NCBI RefSeq assembly: GCF_001439815.1
Contig: NZ_JYLM01000002.1
Coordinates: 744,001-808,000 of the forward strand
DNA: 64,000 nt
Source: Pseudomonas orientalis
GTDB taxonomy: Bacteria > Pseudomonadota > Gammaproteobacteria > Pseudomonadales > Pseudomonadaceae
Reading direction: 5' to 3'
Part shown: positions 16,017-25,492 of the stretch, in pieces
How positions within the stretch are numbered: the first letter of the stretch is position 1
Layout of the letters: each line of letters begins with the position of its first letter
The notes under the pieces: model-generated
Database searches by the model: none
What the model was told of the DNA's origin: nothing
What the model saw: only the letters and a program-made list of their open reading frames with translations
Made by a program: the position numbers and the translations under genes

Positions 16017-17425
16017 GCCTGAGCCGCACCGCCACTGCCCCAACCCAGCGCCTTGTATAGCGCGATGGCGTTGAGGTAGGACGCTGTCTCGGCATCGGCC
16101 ACATCCTTCTTGATCAGGAAAAACGCGCGCTGGTTTTCCAGCACCGCCATGTAGGTGCCCGATCCGCTGCGGTAGCGTTTGCTGGCGATGTCGATCGCCT
16201 GCTCGGCATGTGTGGCGGACGCCAGCAACGCGCCCAGGCGGGTCTGGTCCTGCGCCAGGCGCATCAGTGCATTTTCCACATCTTCCTGGGCCTTGAGCAG
16301 CGACTGTTGATAGCGCGCCAGGGCACCTTCGGCCTGGGCCTGGGAGGCGCGCAGGCGTGCGCGCACGTTGCCCAGGCGAAACGCCGGCCAGTCCACCGAC
16401 GGCGCCAGCTCATAAGCCCGCGATGCGCTGCCCAGGTCACCGCCGCGCAGGGCGAAGAAGCCAATGAAACCGCCCAGGTTCAGGCGTGGGTACAAGTCGG
16501 CCGTGGCGACGCCGACGTCTTCGGTGCTGGCAGCCAGCATGCGTTCGGCGCTGACCACATCCGGACGATTGCGGATCAATTGGTCGACATCGCCCAAGGG
16601 CAGTTGCCGGGCCAGGGGCGCAAGGAAATGCGCCTTGGCCAAGGCCTGCTGTTGACGCGGTGGTTGGCCGGTCAAAACGTCCAGGCGATAACCGGTTTCC
16701 TGGATCCGTGTCAGCAACGGTGGAATCGCCGCCTCACTGAGCAGCAGGTTGGCATGGGCGTTTTGCTGATCCTCGAATTGGCCGCTGCCGGCGCGCACCT
16801 GAGCGCTGGTCAGCGTGAGCGTTTCGCGCCAGGCACTGACTTGGGCCTGGGCCACCTCCAGGCTGCGGCTCAAGCCTTGCTGCTCATAGTAATAACGCGC
16901 CACGTCGGCAGCGATGCTCAACTGCATCAGCGCCAGGTCCGCCTGGGCCGCCTGCGAGCGCGCCATGGCCGAGGCCGTCAGGCGCTGCAACCGCCCGAAC
17001 ACATCAATCTCCCATTGCACATCAAAGCCGGCGCGATAGGTCTGTGACAGCATCCGCTCGGGTGGCCCACCGTCGAACGGCAACTGCTGCTCCAGGCTGC
17101 GGCCGTAGGCGGTACGGGCAGTGACGCCGGGATACTGGTCGAGCCGGCGATCATCAAACACCGCGCGGGAAGCCAGCAAGTTGGCCTGTGCCTGGCGGAT
17201 GTCATGGTTATGCGCCAGCGCCGTGTCGATCAGGTGATCGAGTTCGGCGTCGTCAAAAAACGACCACCACTGGGCCTGCGCCGGCGCCTGTTGGGCGAAC
17301 AAAGCCTTTTGTGCAGTGACCAGGCTGATCGGTGGGGTCGTGGGCTTTTCGTAATGCGGCCCGACCATGCAGCCGTTGAGCAGCGTCAGCGCCAGCACGG
17401 TGGTGACAGTTTTGCCGGGCTTCAT
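15983..17425 (-). CDS. RND efflux outer-membrane lipoprotein (NodT/OprM family)
   Basis: A 480-residue outer-membrane factor. The N terminus carries a lipoprotein signal with lipobox LNGC (Cys19), and the body has the two repeated OEP domains with TAYGRSLEQQLPF and the later VDQLIRNRPDVVSAERMLAASTEDVGVATADLYPRL motif, a strong family signature. It forms the trimeric channel of a tripartite pump. The start is the ATG overlapping the RND stop (ATGA); a longer frame upstream is in the RND gene. It is the last gene of the efflux operon, and its last 34 bp overlap the nitroreductase gene on the other strand. Confidence 0.92.
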   Translation of the reverse strand: MKPGKTVTTVLALTLLNGCMVGPHYEKPTTPPISLVTAQKALFAQQAPAQAQWWSFFDDAELDHLIDTALAHNHDIRQAQANLLASRAVFDDRRLDQYPGVTARTAYGRSLEQQLPFDGGPPERMLSQTYRAGFDVQWEIDVFGRLQRLTASAMARSQAAQADLALMQLSIAADVARYYYEQQGLSRSLEVAQAQVSAWRETLTLTSAQVRAGSGQFEDQQNAHANLLLSEAAIPPLLTRIQETGYRLDVLTGQPPRQQQALAKAHFLAPLARQLPLGDVDQLIRNRPDVVSAERMLAASTEDVGVATADLYPRLNLGGFIGFFALRGGDLGSASRAYELAPSVDWPAFRLGNVRARLRASQAQAEGALARYQQSLLKAQEDVENALMRLAQDQTRLGALLASATHAEQAIDIASKRYRSGSGTYMAVLENQRAFFLIKKDVADAETASYLNAIALYKALGWGSGGAAQAQSADKPLASN

Positions 17426-20400
17426 GGTTCGCTCCTCAGGGTTTGCGCCAGGGACTGGGCCCGTGGGGTCGAGGCCGCCACTGAATGCTTGCGGGCCAGC
17501 AGGGTGTAGACCGTCGGCAGCACGAACAGCGTGAAGCAGGTACCGATCAGCATGCCCGATACAATCACCACCCCCAGACCGTAGCGGCTGTTGGCCCCGG
17601 CCCCCGAGGCGAACAGCAACGGTACCAGGCCGACCACCATGGCCGCCGTCGTCATCAGGATCGGCCGTAAACGAATCTGCGCGGCCTTGCGTATCGCCTC
17701 GCAACGGTCGAGGTGTTCCTGGGCCTGCAGGGCGTTGGCGAACTCGACCATCAGGATGCCGTGCTTGCTGATCAGCCCGATCAGGGTCACCAGGCCAATC
17801 TGGGTGTAGATATTGATCGTGGCGTAGCCCAGCGCCAGGGGAATCAGCGCGCCGCTGATGGACAGCGGCACGGTGATCAGGATGATCAGCGGGTCCATCA
17901 GGCTTTCGTACTGCGCCGCGAGTACCAGGTAGATCACGATCACCGCCGCCAGGAACGCCAGCAGCAGCGCATTGCCTTCCTGGGTGTATTGCCGCGCATC
18001 GGATTGCCAGTCGTAGCTGAACCCCACGGGCAACTCGGCGGTGACGCCTTCCAGGAACGCCACGGCGTCGCCCAGAGTGATCCCGGCCGCCGGCACCCCC
18101 TGGAAGGTCGCGGCGTTCTGCTGGTTGAACTGGGTCAGCTTGTTGGGTTCGACGTGCTCGGACACCTGGATCACCGTCGACAGCGGAATCAGTGTGCCGT
18201 CTTCCGTGCGCACATACTGGCGGGTCAGAGCTTCGGGCGTCAGTCGCTCACTGCCCGGGCTCTGGGCAATCACATCATAGGAACGGCCCTCCAGGCCAAA
18301 GCGGTTGAGGTAGTTTTCCCCCACCAGCACCGCCAACGATTCTCCGATGTCCTGCATGCGGATCCCCAGGCTGTTGGCCTTCGCCCGGTCCACCCGCACC
18401 TGTACCACCGGGTTGTTGTAGTCCAGGTCACTGTCGACCACGGCGAACAATCCACTGTCGCGGGCCTTCTGCTTGATCTGCTCCATGGTTTCGTACAGCA
18501 CGCGGTAATCCTGGGAGCTGCGCAGCACCAGTTGCACCGGCAGGCCACCGGTGGAGCCCGGCAAGGCCGGCAGCTGGAAGGCAAAGATGCTGGTGCCTTC
18601 CACGTCGTTGGTGGCCGCTTGCAGGTCGACCTGGATCTGCGCGGCGGTGCGCTCGCGCTCGCCCCACAGCGTCAAGTTGATGCCGCCAATGCTCGAGGCG
18701 ATGCCGTCGCTGCCATTGATGATCCAGGTGCTGACGGTTTCCGGCAGCCGCCCGTAGACCTCATTCAGCTTGGCGGAAAAGCGCTCGACGTATTCCAGGT
18801 TGGCATGTTGCGGCGCCTTGATCGCAGTGAGCAGCCCCGCCTGGTCCTCGGTGGGCGCCAGCTCCCGCTGCGGCAACTGGTACAACCACGGCAGGCTGAT
18901 CATCACCAGCAAGGCAAACAGCCCGCTGAGCCAGCGATGCCGCAGCGACAGGTCCAGCACTTTGGCATAACGCAGTGCCAGACCGTCAAAGACGCGGTTG
19001 GCCAGGTGTGCCATGCGCCCTTCCGATTGCTTGGACTGCAGCAGGAACGAACTCATGACCGGCGACAACGTCAGCGCCACCACGCCGGACACAATCACCG
19101 CGCCGGCCAGGGTCAGGGCGAACTCACGAAACAACGCCCCCGTGAGGCCGCCCATCATGCCGATAGGCGCATACACCGCCGCCAGGGTAATGGTCATGGC
19201 GATCACCGGGCCCGCCACTTCCCGCGCACCGACCAGAGCGGCCGCCACCGGGGTCTTGCCCTCCTCGATATGCCGGTGGACGTTCTCCACCACCACAATC
19301 GCATCGTCCACCACCAGCCCCACGGCCAGCACCATCGCCAACAGCGTCAACAGGTTGAGACTGAAACCGAACGCCAGCATCAGCGCCGCGGCGCCCAGCA
19401 TCGACAAGGGGATGGTCACCACCGGAATCAGTACCGTGCGCAACGACCCCAGGCACAGGTAGATGACAATCACCACGATCAGCAAGGCCTCGAGCAGGGT
19501 CTTCATCACCTCGTCGATGGAGGTCTGGATAAAGCGCGCCGTTTCAAACGCCAGCTCGGCCTTGACGTCCGGCGGCAGGGTCTTGCGCACGTCCGGCAGG
19601 AGTTTCCTGATACCGTCGACGATCACCAGCGGGTTGCCGCCGGGTGTCGGGAACAACCCCAGGTGCACGGCCGAAACGCCGTCCATGGTGGCGCTGGTTT
19701 CGCTGGACGCCGCGCCCAGCTCCACGGTGCCGACATCCTTCAGGCGCACCAGGCCGTTGCCATCGTTGCGCAGCACCAGATCGCGAAATTCATTGACGTT
19801 GGTCAGGTCGGTATTGACCCGCAGGTTGGCGACCACAAACAGGCCTTTGACCTTGCCCGGCGCCGCCTGGTAGTTGTTGCGGCGCACCGCGTCGGCTACA
19901 TCGGCGGCGGTCAGGCCGCGAGCGGCCAGCCGTGCGGGGTCGATCCACAGGCGCATCGCCAGGGTTTGTCCGCCGAACACCTGGACCTTGGCCACGCCCT
20001 CGATGGTGCTCATCACCGGTTCCACCACCCGTGCCAGGTAATCGGTCAAGGCCGGGGTCGACAGGGTCGGGCTGGAGAACCCGATATAGGCCACCGCCGT
20101 CGACTCGCCGGACGAGCGCTCGATCACCGGATCATAGGCCTGCTCCGGCAGCCGGAAACGCACCTGGTTGACCTTGGCCATGACCTCCGTGAGGGCCTGG
20201 GTCGAGTCACGGTTGAGCTCCATGCGCACCGTGACCACGCTGCGCCCCTGCACCGACGAACTCGACAGGTAATCCACGCCTTCCACCGACGACACCGCCT
20301 GGGCAATCGGTTGCGTGACGAAGCCCTGCATCAGGTCTGACGAAGCGCCGGGGTATTCAGTGGTCACGGTGATGGTGGAGCTTTCCAGCATCGGGTACTG

Positions 20401-20505
20401 GCGAATCGGCAACTGCAGCAAGGACATGACCCCCAGCAGCAGAATCAGAATACTGACGACGAGCGCAAGCACCGGCCGCCGAACGAAAATATCGGTGAAA
20501 GTCAT
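17422..20505 (-). CDS. RND multidrug efflux inner-membrane transporter (HAE-1 family)
   Basis: A 1027-residue RND permease of full family length. N-terminal DIFVRRPVLALVVSILILL is the first membrane helix; the TM4 proton-relay motif GLVVDDAIVVVENV is intact, and the second repeat has LVTLIGLISKHGILMVEFAN. Twelve membrane segments and two large periplasmic loops are evident. It exports small amphipathic molecules from the periplasm or inner leaflet using the proton gradient. It lies between the adaptor and the outer-membrane factor in one operon. In toxoflavin clusters an RND pump (ToxFGHI) exports the toxin, which is the likeliest role here. Confidence 0.94.
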   Translation of the reverse strand: MTFTDIFVRRPVLALVVSILILLLGVMSLLQLPIRQYPMLESSTITVTTEYPGASSDLMQGFVTQPIAQAVSSVEGVDYLSSSSVQGRSVVTVRMELNRDSTQALTEVMAKVNQVRFRLPEQAYDPVIERSSGESTAVAYIGFSSPTLSTPALTDYLARVVEPVMSTIEGVAKVQVFGGQTLAMRLWIDPARLAARGLTAADVADAVRRNNYQAAPGKVKGLFVVANLRVNTDLTNVNEFRDLVLRNDGNGLVRLKDVGTVELGAASSETSATMDGVSAVHLGLFPTPGGNPLVIVDGIRKLLPDVRKTLPPDVKAELAFETARFIQTSIDEVMKTLLEALLIVVIVIYLCLGSLRTVLIPVVTIPLSMLGAAALMLAFGFSLNLLTLLAMVLAVGLVVDDAIVVVENVHRHIEEGKTPVAAALVGAREVAGPVIAMTITLAAVYAPIGMMGGLTGALFREFALTLAGAVIVSGVVALTLSPVMSSFLLQSKQSEGRMAHLANRVFDGLALRYAKVLDLSLRHRWLSGLFALLVMISLPWLYQLPQRELAPTEDQAGLLTAIKAPQHANLEYVERFSAKLNEVYGRLPETVSTWIINGSDGIASSIGGINLTLWGERERTAAQIQVDLQAATNDVEGTSIFAFQLPALPGSTGGLPVQLVLRSSQDYRVLYETMEQIKQKARDSGLFAVVDSDLDYNNPVVQVRVDRAKANSLGIRMQDIGESLAVLVGENYLNRFGLEGRSYDVIAQSPGSERLTPEALTRQYVRTEDGTLIPLSTVIQVSEHVEPNKLTQFNQQNAATFQGVPAAGITLGDAVAFLEGVTAELPVGFSYDWQSDARQYTQEGNALLLAFLAAVIVIYLVLAAQYESLMDPLIILITVPLSISGALIPLALGYATINIYTQIGLVTLIGLISKHGILMVEFANALQAQEHLDRCEAIRKAAQIRLRPILMTTAAMVVGLVPLLFASGAGANSRYGLGVVIVSGMLIGTCFTLFVLPTVYTLLARKHSVAASTPRAQSLAQTLRSEP

Positions 20506-20526
20506 GAGCGTTCTCTGGACGAAGAA

Positions 20527-21633
20527 TCAGATGCCCGTCACAGGCGGTTTGGACGCAGGCAGGACCAGGGTGTCATCGGTCGGCTGCACCGCCATGCCGT
20601 CACTGAGCTTGAGTTGCCCGGAGGTCACCACCTGGTCACCCTCTTGCAGGCCTTCCTGGATCTGGACCCAACCGTCCTGGCGCTGGCCGATTTTCACCGC
20701 GACCCGCTTGACCACCAGCGCGGCGCCCTTATCCGGGCGGGCGAGAAAAACGGTATCGCCATAGGCGGTGTAGGCCACCGCCGTTTCCGGCACGGTCAGG
20801 ACATCGGCCACTTCGGTATCGGCCACTTTGACACTGGCGTACATGCCAGGCTTGAGGGTGGCCTCCGATCTGTCCAGGGTGGCCTGCACCTGCACCGTAC
20901 GCGAGCGGCCGATCATCGGGTCAACGGCACTGATCCGTGCCTTGAACACCCGGTCAGGGTAGGCGTCGATCAGCACGCCCACGGTTTGCCCGACGGCCAG
21001 GCGGCGGCTGAGCTGCTCATCCAGGGAAAAATTGACATAGAGGACCTGGGTGTTGACCAGACTGACGATGCGGTCGCCGACATTGAGATACTGCCCTTCG
21101 TTGACCTGGCGAATGCCGAGCACTCCGGCGAAGGGTGCGCGGATAGTCTTCTGGGCAATCAGTGCCTGGACTTTTTTCAACTCGCCCTGAGCCATGTCAT
21201 GAGCGGCCCGGGCGTTGTCGAGCTGTTCCTGGGTCGCAGCGTTTTCCCTGACCAGCCCGGTCACCCGCTTGCGAATGATCTCGGCATTGCGCACCTGGGC
21301 CTGCAGCCGCAGCTGCTCGGCCTGCTCCGGGGCATCGTTGAGTTTGACCAGCACCTCGCCCGCCTTGACCTGGCGGCCCGACTCGAAGTTGATCAAGGTG
21401 ACCCGCCCGCCGACCTCTGCGGAAACCTGCACCTGGGAGGCTGCCTCCAGCTCACCGACGCCGGCGAAATACATATTGGCCGGGCGCAATTGCACCGCCC
21501 CCAGCGCGACCTTGGTCAACGCGCCGGCCGGGGCATCGGCCGGCTGGGCCTGGGATGGCGCGCGCGACATCATCACCACCGCAATGACCGCCACCGGAAT
21601 CAACACCAGGCTGGTTATCTTCTTCTTGTTCAT
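20527..21633 (-). CDS. RND efflux periplasmic adaptor (HlyD/MFP family)
   Basis: A 368-residue membrane fusion protein. An N-terminal membrane anchor (ITSLVLIPVAVIAVVMM) is followed by a lipoyl-like domain (VSAEVGGRVTLINFESGRQVKAGEVLVKL), an alpha-hairpin rich in Gln/Ala, and the beta-barrel segment SAVDPMIGRSRTVQVQATL. It bridges the RND permease and the outer-membrane channel. The ATG at 21633 follows AAGGACG; a GTG five codons upstream is less likely. It lies 21 bp before the RND gene and 36 bp after the DUF2165 gene. Confidence 0.92.
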   Translation of the reverse strand: MNKKKITSLVLIPVAVIAVVMMSRAPSQAQPADAPAGALTKVALGAVQLRPANMYFAGVGELEAASQVQVSAEVGGRVTLINFESGRQVKAGEVLVKLNDAPEQAEQLRLQAQVRNAEIIRKRVTGLVRENAATQEQLDNARAAHDMAQGELKKVQALIAQKTIRAPFAGVLGIRQVNEGQYLNVGDRIVSLVNTQVLYVNFSLDEQLSRRLAVGQTVGVLIDAYPDRVFKARISAVDPMIGRSRTVQVQATLDRSEATLKPGMYASVKVADTEVADVLTVPETAVAYTAYGDTVFLARPDKGAALVVKRVAVKIGQRQDGWVQIQEGLQEGDQVVTSGQLKLSDGMAVQPTDDTLVLPASKPPVTGI

Positions 21634-21669
21634 GGACGTCCTTATCACGATGAGTGTGTTACGCGCGGT

Positions 21670-22170
21670 TCACAGCCAGCTGTGGTTGAACAGGAAGAAG
21701 GCCAACACCGCCCAGATCGACAGCACTAGGTGAGTCAATTGCAAACCCTCCTGGCGAATCCAGTAGCCGAACCACAAGCCCCCCAGCAGCATGGCGAAGA
21801 CAAACGCCGAAAACGCGCTGAGGGCGAGGTTGAGCCAGGGCCGCGCCGACAACAGGCCGTCGCCGAGGATCAACTGATAGCTGCCGGTCCAGGCCGCCAG
21901 CGCAGCGACCAATTGCAGGGCCAGCACCACCAGCAGGGCCAGTTGGTGCAAACGGGGTGAACGCACGGCCCGCACCAGCAAGGGAATGTCGATGGCAGGA
22001 CTCTGGCGCAACGGCTCCATGGCCATGGTTGCGCCTACCGCGCCTACCGAGCTGCGAAACGCTTGCCAGTTGTTAAGCACCGCAATGCTCAGCCACAGAC
22101 TCAAGCCAACGGCCTGTACGCCCAGGAACACTGACATCGAGTGAACTGGTAACCATGCCTCCACAGTCAT
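21670..22170 (-). CDS. DUF2165-like small integral membrane protein
   Basis: A 166-residue protein with four predicted membrane helices: near residues 10-32, 73-95, 113-135 and 143-163. The GGLWFGYWIRQEGLQLTH segment between the last helices is typical of the DUF2165 group of small membrane proteins. It is the first gene of the efflux operon, 36 bp upstream of the adaptor. No enzymatic function is known for the family; an accessory role in export or membrane protection is only an inference. Confidence 0.7.
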   Translation of the reverse strand: MTVEAWLPVHSMSVFLGVQAVGLSLWLSIAVLNNWQAFRSSVGAVGATMAMEPLRQSPAIDIPLLVRAVRSPRLHQLALLVVLALQLVAALAAWTGSYQLILGDGLLSARPWLNLALSAFSAFVFAMLLGGLWFGYWIRQEGLQLTHLVLSIWAVLAFFLFNHSWL

Positions 22171-22265
22171 TCAAACCTCCGTATTTGCCGAAAGGGAAAT
22201 CCAGCCTCAGGTATATACACAAGACATTGCTTGGATAATACGTCGCAGGCGTTTAAATACAAGAT

Positions 22266-23795
22266 TTATCTTTGTGCGGGAGGGGCTTCGGAGAGGTTGG
22301 AAACGCTGTCTGGCAAATGCTCACCGGGGTGCTCGGCGCAGTCACGCCGAAGCTCGGAAGCCGGCGCGAGGGGGCTGGAGGGGGTTACCCGCGGTTGCTC
22401 GGTCTTGCTTCGAATGACCGGCCTGACCGTGACAAAGATCAGCACCGACAGCGCGGCGTATACACCAAAGAGCCAGGCCGCAGCACTGGACGCGCCGGCA
22501 ACCCCACCTGGCGAAGTGAACCCGCTCAGGTTTACGATCATGCCAGCCAATGCCGCGCCGATGGCCGTGGCGATCAATTGGACAGTGGTGATCGACGCAC
22601 CCGCCAATTCCTTTTCATCCTCGGACACGCTCTCCAGTACGCGAGTCAGCAAATGCGGCCACGCCAGGCCAATCCCGAGGCCAATCACCAGCATCCCGAC
22701 ACACACACCTGCCACGTTGATGATCGAAGGCTGCGAGCGCGGCACGAAGATAAACGCCACGATTAGCCCTGCGACGATGCAGAACGGTGCGATGCCAATC
22801 GCACGGGTCGCTGAATCGGGCTTCAACCCGGAACTGTACAGCGCGCCCAACGTCCAGCCTGCCGCCATTAGCGCGCTGATGTAACCGGCCAGCAGCGGTG
22901 TCTGAAGATGCAGTATTTGCAGAAAATACGGCACGAAGACTTCGCTGGTCATGCCTATCACCATCAAGCTCATGGAGAAATACAGCGGCAGCAAGGCGTT
23001 GCGGGCCGTCATCGCGCCCTTGGGCAACAACCGCAAGGTCGCACGCACTTCCACGTGGTAGACGAAATATAGAAGCAAAAGACCGACCGCCAGGCCAAGG
23101 ACGCTATACAGCGCATCCGGTTTGATACTGCCTACCGAAATCGCCAGCACCACGCCACTCAACAGCACCAGCTGGGCCATCGGAACTCCGACATATCGAG
23201 GTGCCTCGACGCTTTTCTTCGGCAGCAGCGACCAAGCCAACAACATGAACAATGCAGTGACCGGAATGAGTGCCAAAAAGGCTGCGCGCCAAGCGTCGTA
23301 CTCCGCGAAAATGCCGCCCACCGCCGGCCCGATCAGCGTTGCCGCCCCCCACATGCCAGAAATCAATGCCATCGCCCGCGGCCACAATGGCTCGGCAAAT
23401 ACCAGGCGGATCATGGCGTAGGGCAGCGCGAACAATAGCCCCCCGCCCAGCCCTTGAATCGTCCGGCCGAGAATCATGACCGCCATGTTCGGCGACAAGC
23501 TGCACACCGCGCAGCCGATGGCGAAGATCACTCCTGCCCAGATATAGGCAGCCCTGGGGCCCAATCCTGCCAGGCACTTGGTCGACAGCACTGAGCCGAT
23601 GATCGAGGCCACCACGAACAACGTGGTGTTCCAGGCGTAATAGTCGAGGCCGCCGATGTCGGCGACCACTGAAGGCAGAATCGTCGTCACCAGGTAGACA
23701 TTGACCGCGTGAAGCGCAACGCCTCCTGCCAATGCCGCGGAGCGCAATCCATTTTTCCCGAGGAGCAATGCTGACCAACCTGTCGAAGATGTCAT
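22266..23795 (-). CDS. MFS drug-export transporter
   Basis: A 509-residue major facilitator with about 14 membrane segments. ATTILPSVVADIGG-like start (VTTILPSVVADIGGLDYYAW) and GRTIQGLGGGLLFALPYAMIR match motifs of the DHA2 drug-export family, and GAATLIGPAVGGIFAEY resembles the antiporter motif C. The last 45 residues are hydrophilic and proline-rich, longer than usual. It is co-directional with the RND operon, 95 bp upstream of the DUF2165 gene, so it may be a second exporter for the cluster product or a neighbour of independent function. Confidence 0.85.
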   Translation of the reverse strand: MTSSTGWSALLLGKNGLRSAALAGGVALHAVNVYLVTTILPSVVADIGGLDYYAWNTTLFVVASIIGSVLSTKCLAGLGPRAAYIWAGVIFAIGCAVCSLSPNMAVMILGRTIQGLGGGLLFALPYAMIRLVFAEPLWPRAMALISGMWGAATLIGPAVGGIFAEYDAWRAAFLALIPVTALFMLLAWSLLPKKSVEAPRYVGVPMAQLVLLSGVVLAISVGSIKPDALYSVLGLAVGLLLLYFVYHVEVRATLRLLPKGAMTARNALLPLYFSMSLMVIGMTSEVFVPYFLQILHLQTPLLAGYISALMAAGWTLGALYSSGLKPDSATRAIGIAPFCIVAGLIVAFIFVPRSQPSIINVAGVCVGMLVIGLGIGLAWPHLLTRVLESVSEDEKELAGASITTVQLIATAIGAALAGMIVNLSGFTSPGGVAGASSAAAWLFGVYAALSVLIFVTVRPVIRSKTEQPRVTPSSPLAPASELRRDCAEHPGEHLPDSVSNLSEAPPAQR

Positions 23796-23889
23796 CCTGA
23801 TACACCCAGTCTGATTAACGTCATGTCAGTCTATTTCAAAAGATAATACTTGCGTAATTGTTTGCCCACTATCCGACCCTTGCAGTTCT

Positions 23890-24010
23890 GTCGGTTTGCG
23901 GCTATTGGAGCAGCGCATCGCCGAAGACACCGCCAAAATTGAGGCCCTGCGTCAGGCCTCCTCGATCGGCATCATGGATCTTGAGCACGGGCGCTTGATG
24001 CGGTGGGAAG
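23890..24010 (+). pseudogene. Remnant of a ParD-family antitoxin gene (C-terminal part)
   Basis: In the frame containing the TTG at 23896, translation gives GLRLLEQRIAEDTAKIEAL and then RQASSIGIMDLEHGR. This matches the C-terminal half of ParD/CopG-type antitoxins (usual form: EGLRLVEQREAEDAAKLQAL, then REAAQVGIADLEQGR). The N-terminal ribbon-helix-helix DNA-binding half is missing upstream, and no ParE toxin follows; after MRWEDVD the frame runs into unrelated sequence to a stop at 24117. Read as a decayed toxin-antitoxin module. Confidence 0.6.
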
Positions 24011-24219
24011 ACGTCGACCTGGTCGGCATCGATTGGCGTTACGTTACCGTTGAGTTTCTTTTGCTAGCAGGCTCGGCCTACGGAGGGCGATGCGTGTTGC
24101 GCAAAACGTTAATGTGATTCCACCCGCGCAGCGCCTACACTCGGTGGTCACTACGCGACACAGCAACCCTTCTGGACAATTGCTGCTGATCAATATGGAT
24201 ATTTGATAAGGACATTCAA

Positions 24220-24789
24220 ATGATACGTGCCGTCACGATTCTGACCGAGAACTTCTCCGACTGGGAACCCGCCCTCATCAACTCAACGGGGCGAGCCTAC
24301 TATGGCTTCGACACCCGTTTTGCAACCCCAGGTGGCAAGCAAGTCACTTCATCCGGAGGAATGATGATCGTCCCGAACCTGGCCGTCGAAGCCATCCAAC
24401 TGGAAGACGTAGACTTGTTGATCGTGACCGGAAGTCCTATTTGGAAAACCGACAAAGCACCCGCAATCGAGGCGCTGGTTCGCGAAGCGCACGCAATGAA
24501 CATCGTCGTTGCAGGCATCTGCGACGGCACCCGGGTATTGGCTCAGGCGGGAATACTGGACCACTTGCAGCACACCTCCAACTCTGCCGAAAACCTGAAA
24601 CAAAGCCATTACTGCGGAGCCGATTATTACCAGGACGTGCCCTATGCCGTTGCCGACCAGGGTGTGGTGACAGCGCCTGGCAGCGCCCCTGTCAGCTTCA
24701 TGGCGCAAATTCTCAACACGCTGGGTTTGGAAGACGAGAAGCTCGATGCCTACGTAGCCATGCATGCAGCTGAGCACATTCACTGCTGA
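24220..24789 (+). CDS. DJ-1/PfpI-family protein
   Basis: A 189-residue class I glutamine amidotransferase-like protein. The nucleophile-elbow cysteine is in VVAGICDGTRVLA near residue 100, with an acidic partner in TENFSDWEP near residue 14 and a VDLLIVTGSPIW segment at 65-77. Family members include putative intracellular proteases, chaperones and glyoxalase-III-like deglycases. AAGGACATTCAA precedes the ATG. It precedes a small unknown gene by about 90 bp. A specific activity cannot be assigned. Confidence 0.82.
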   Translation: MIRAVTILTENFSDWEPALINSTGRAYYGFDTRFATPGGKQVTSSGGMMIVPNLAVEAIQLEDVDLLIVTGSPIWKTDKAPAIEALVREAHAMNIVVAGICDGTRVLAQAGILDHLQHTSNSAENLKQSHYCGADYYQDVPYAVADQGVVTAPGSAPVSFMAQILNTLGLEDEKLDAYVAMHAAEHIHC

Positions 24790-24881
24790 GCAACCGCCGA
24801 CAGCGGTATGACATTTCTTTTTACAGTTCTGCGATGAATCGAAATCGCCGCCGGATGATGCCTGCGCGCAGGAAATCGGAC

Positions 24882-25349
24882 ATGTCAAAAGCAACAAATA
24901 AAGCTCAAGCCCAAGCAGAATTCGAACGCATGGGCATGATGCAAGCGCTTGCAGGCACCCCGCTCAGTGTCGAGGCCAAGGCCATGGTCGCCCAGGGTTT
25001 CTACACAGGCGTCGTCCAGGAGGTGTCCACGGTCATACCGCTCAAGCATGCGACCGATGCGGATCTCGGGCTGTTGCGTCAGCTAGTTATCGCCGGATGG
25101 GGCGAGGCGTTGGGCCGTTATCTTGCAGTCCTCGATATGCGCGGCAGCAGTGCGCCCGAGGCCTTGCGCCAGGCTCAGCTGGCTGTCAGATCCGGTACTT
25201 CCCTCTTTGCCGCTGGCTGCCTGGAAACCGACACCGGACTGCACTGCGTCCTTTCGATTCACCATGGATTGGCCGACGAACATAGCCTCACTGTTCTGGC
25301 GCGCCTGTGGAGACAGGCATCTACAGCTCACACATCCACTGCCCCATGA
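24882..25349 (+). CDS. Hypothetical protein
   Basis: A 155-residue soluble protein with no family I recognise. The start is taken at the ATG of MSKATNKAQAQ, preceded by CAGGAAATCG; a longer frame from 24834 has a basic leader unlikely to be real. The body is alanine/leucine-rich and helical (AKAMVAQGFYTGVVQEVSTV, ALRQAQLAVRSGTSLF) with CLETDTGLHCVLSIHHG near the C terminus. GC and codon pattern are consistent with coding. It follows the DJ-1/PfpI gene in the same direction. Confidence 0.55.
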   Translation: MSKATNKAQAQAEFERMGMMQALAGTPLSVEAKAMVAQGFYTGVVQEVSTVIPLKHATDADLGLLRQLVIAGWGEALGRYLAVLDMRGSSAPEALRQAQLAVRSGTSLFAAGCLETDTGLHCVLSIHHGLADEHSLTVLARLWRQASTAHTSTAP

Positions 25350-25492
25350 GGTTGCCCGCCAGCCAATGAAGCCTGTGTTGCTCAGGCTTCGGCTGGGGGC
25401 GTACCGGGGCTTTCGTCATACCCGGTCAGAAACGCATTCAACAAAAGCGCCACCTACCAGCCAACGCCCCGGACCCTCGACGCCCGATACAA

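Noticed and set aside
17713..20340. 875-codon plus-strand open frame
   Set aside because: Antisense to the RND transporter; composition is His/Gln/Arg-rich with no domains, a usual shadow of GC-rich coding DNA.
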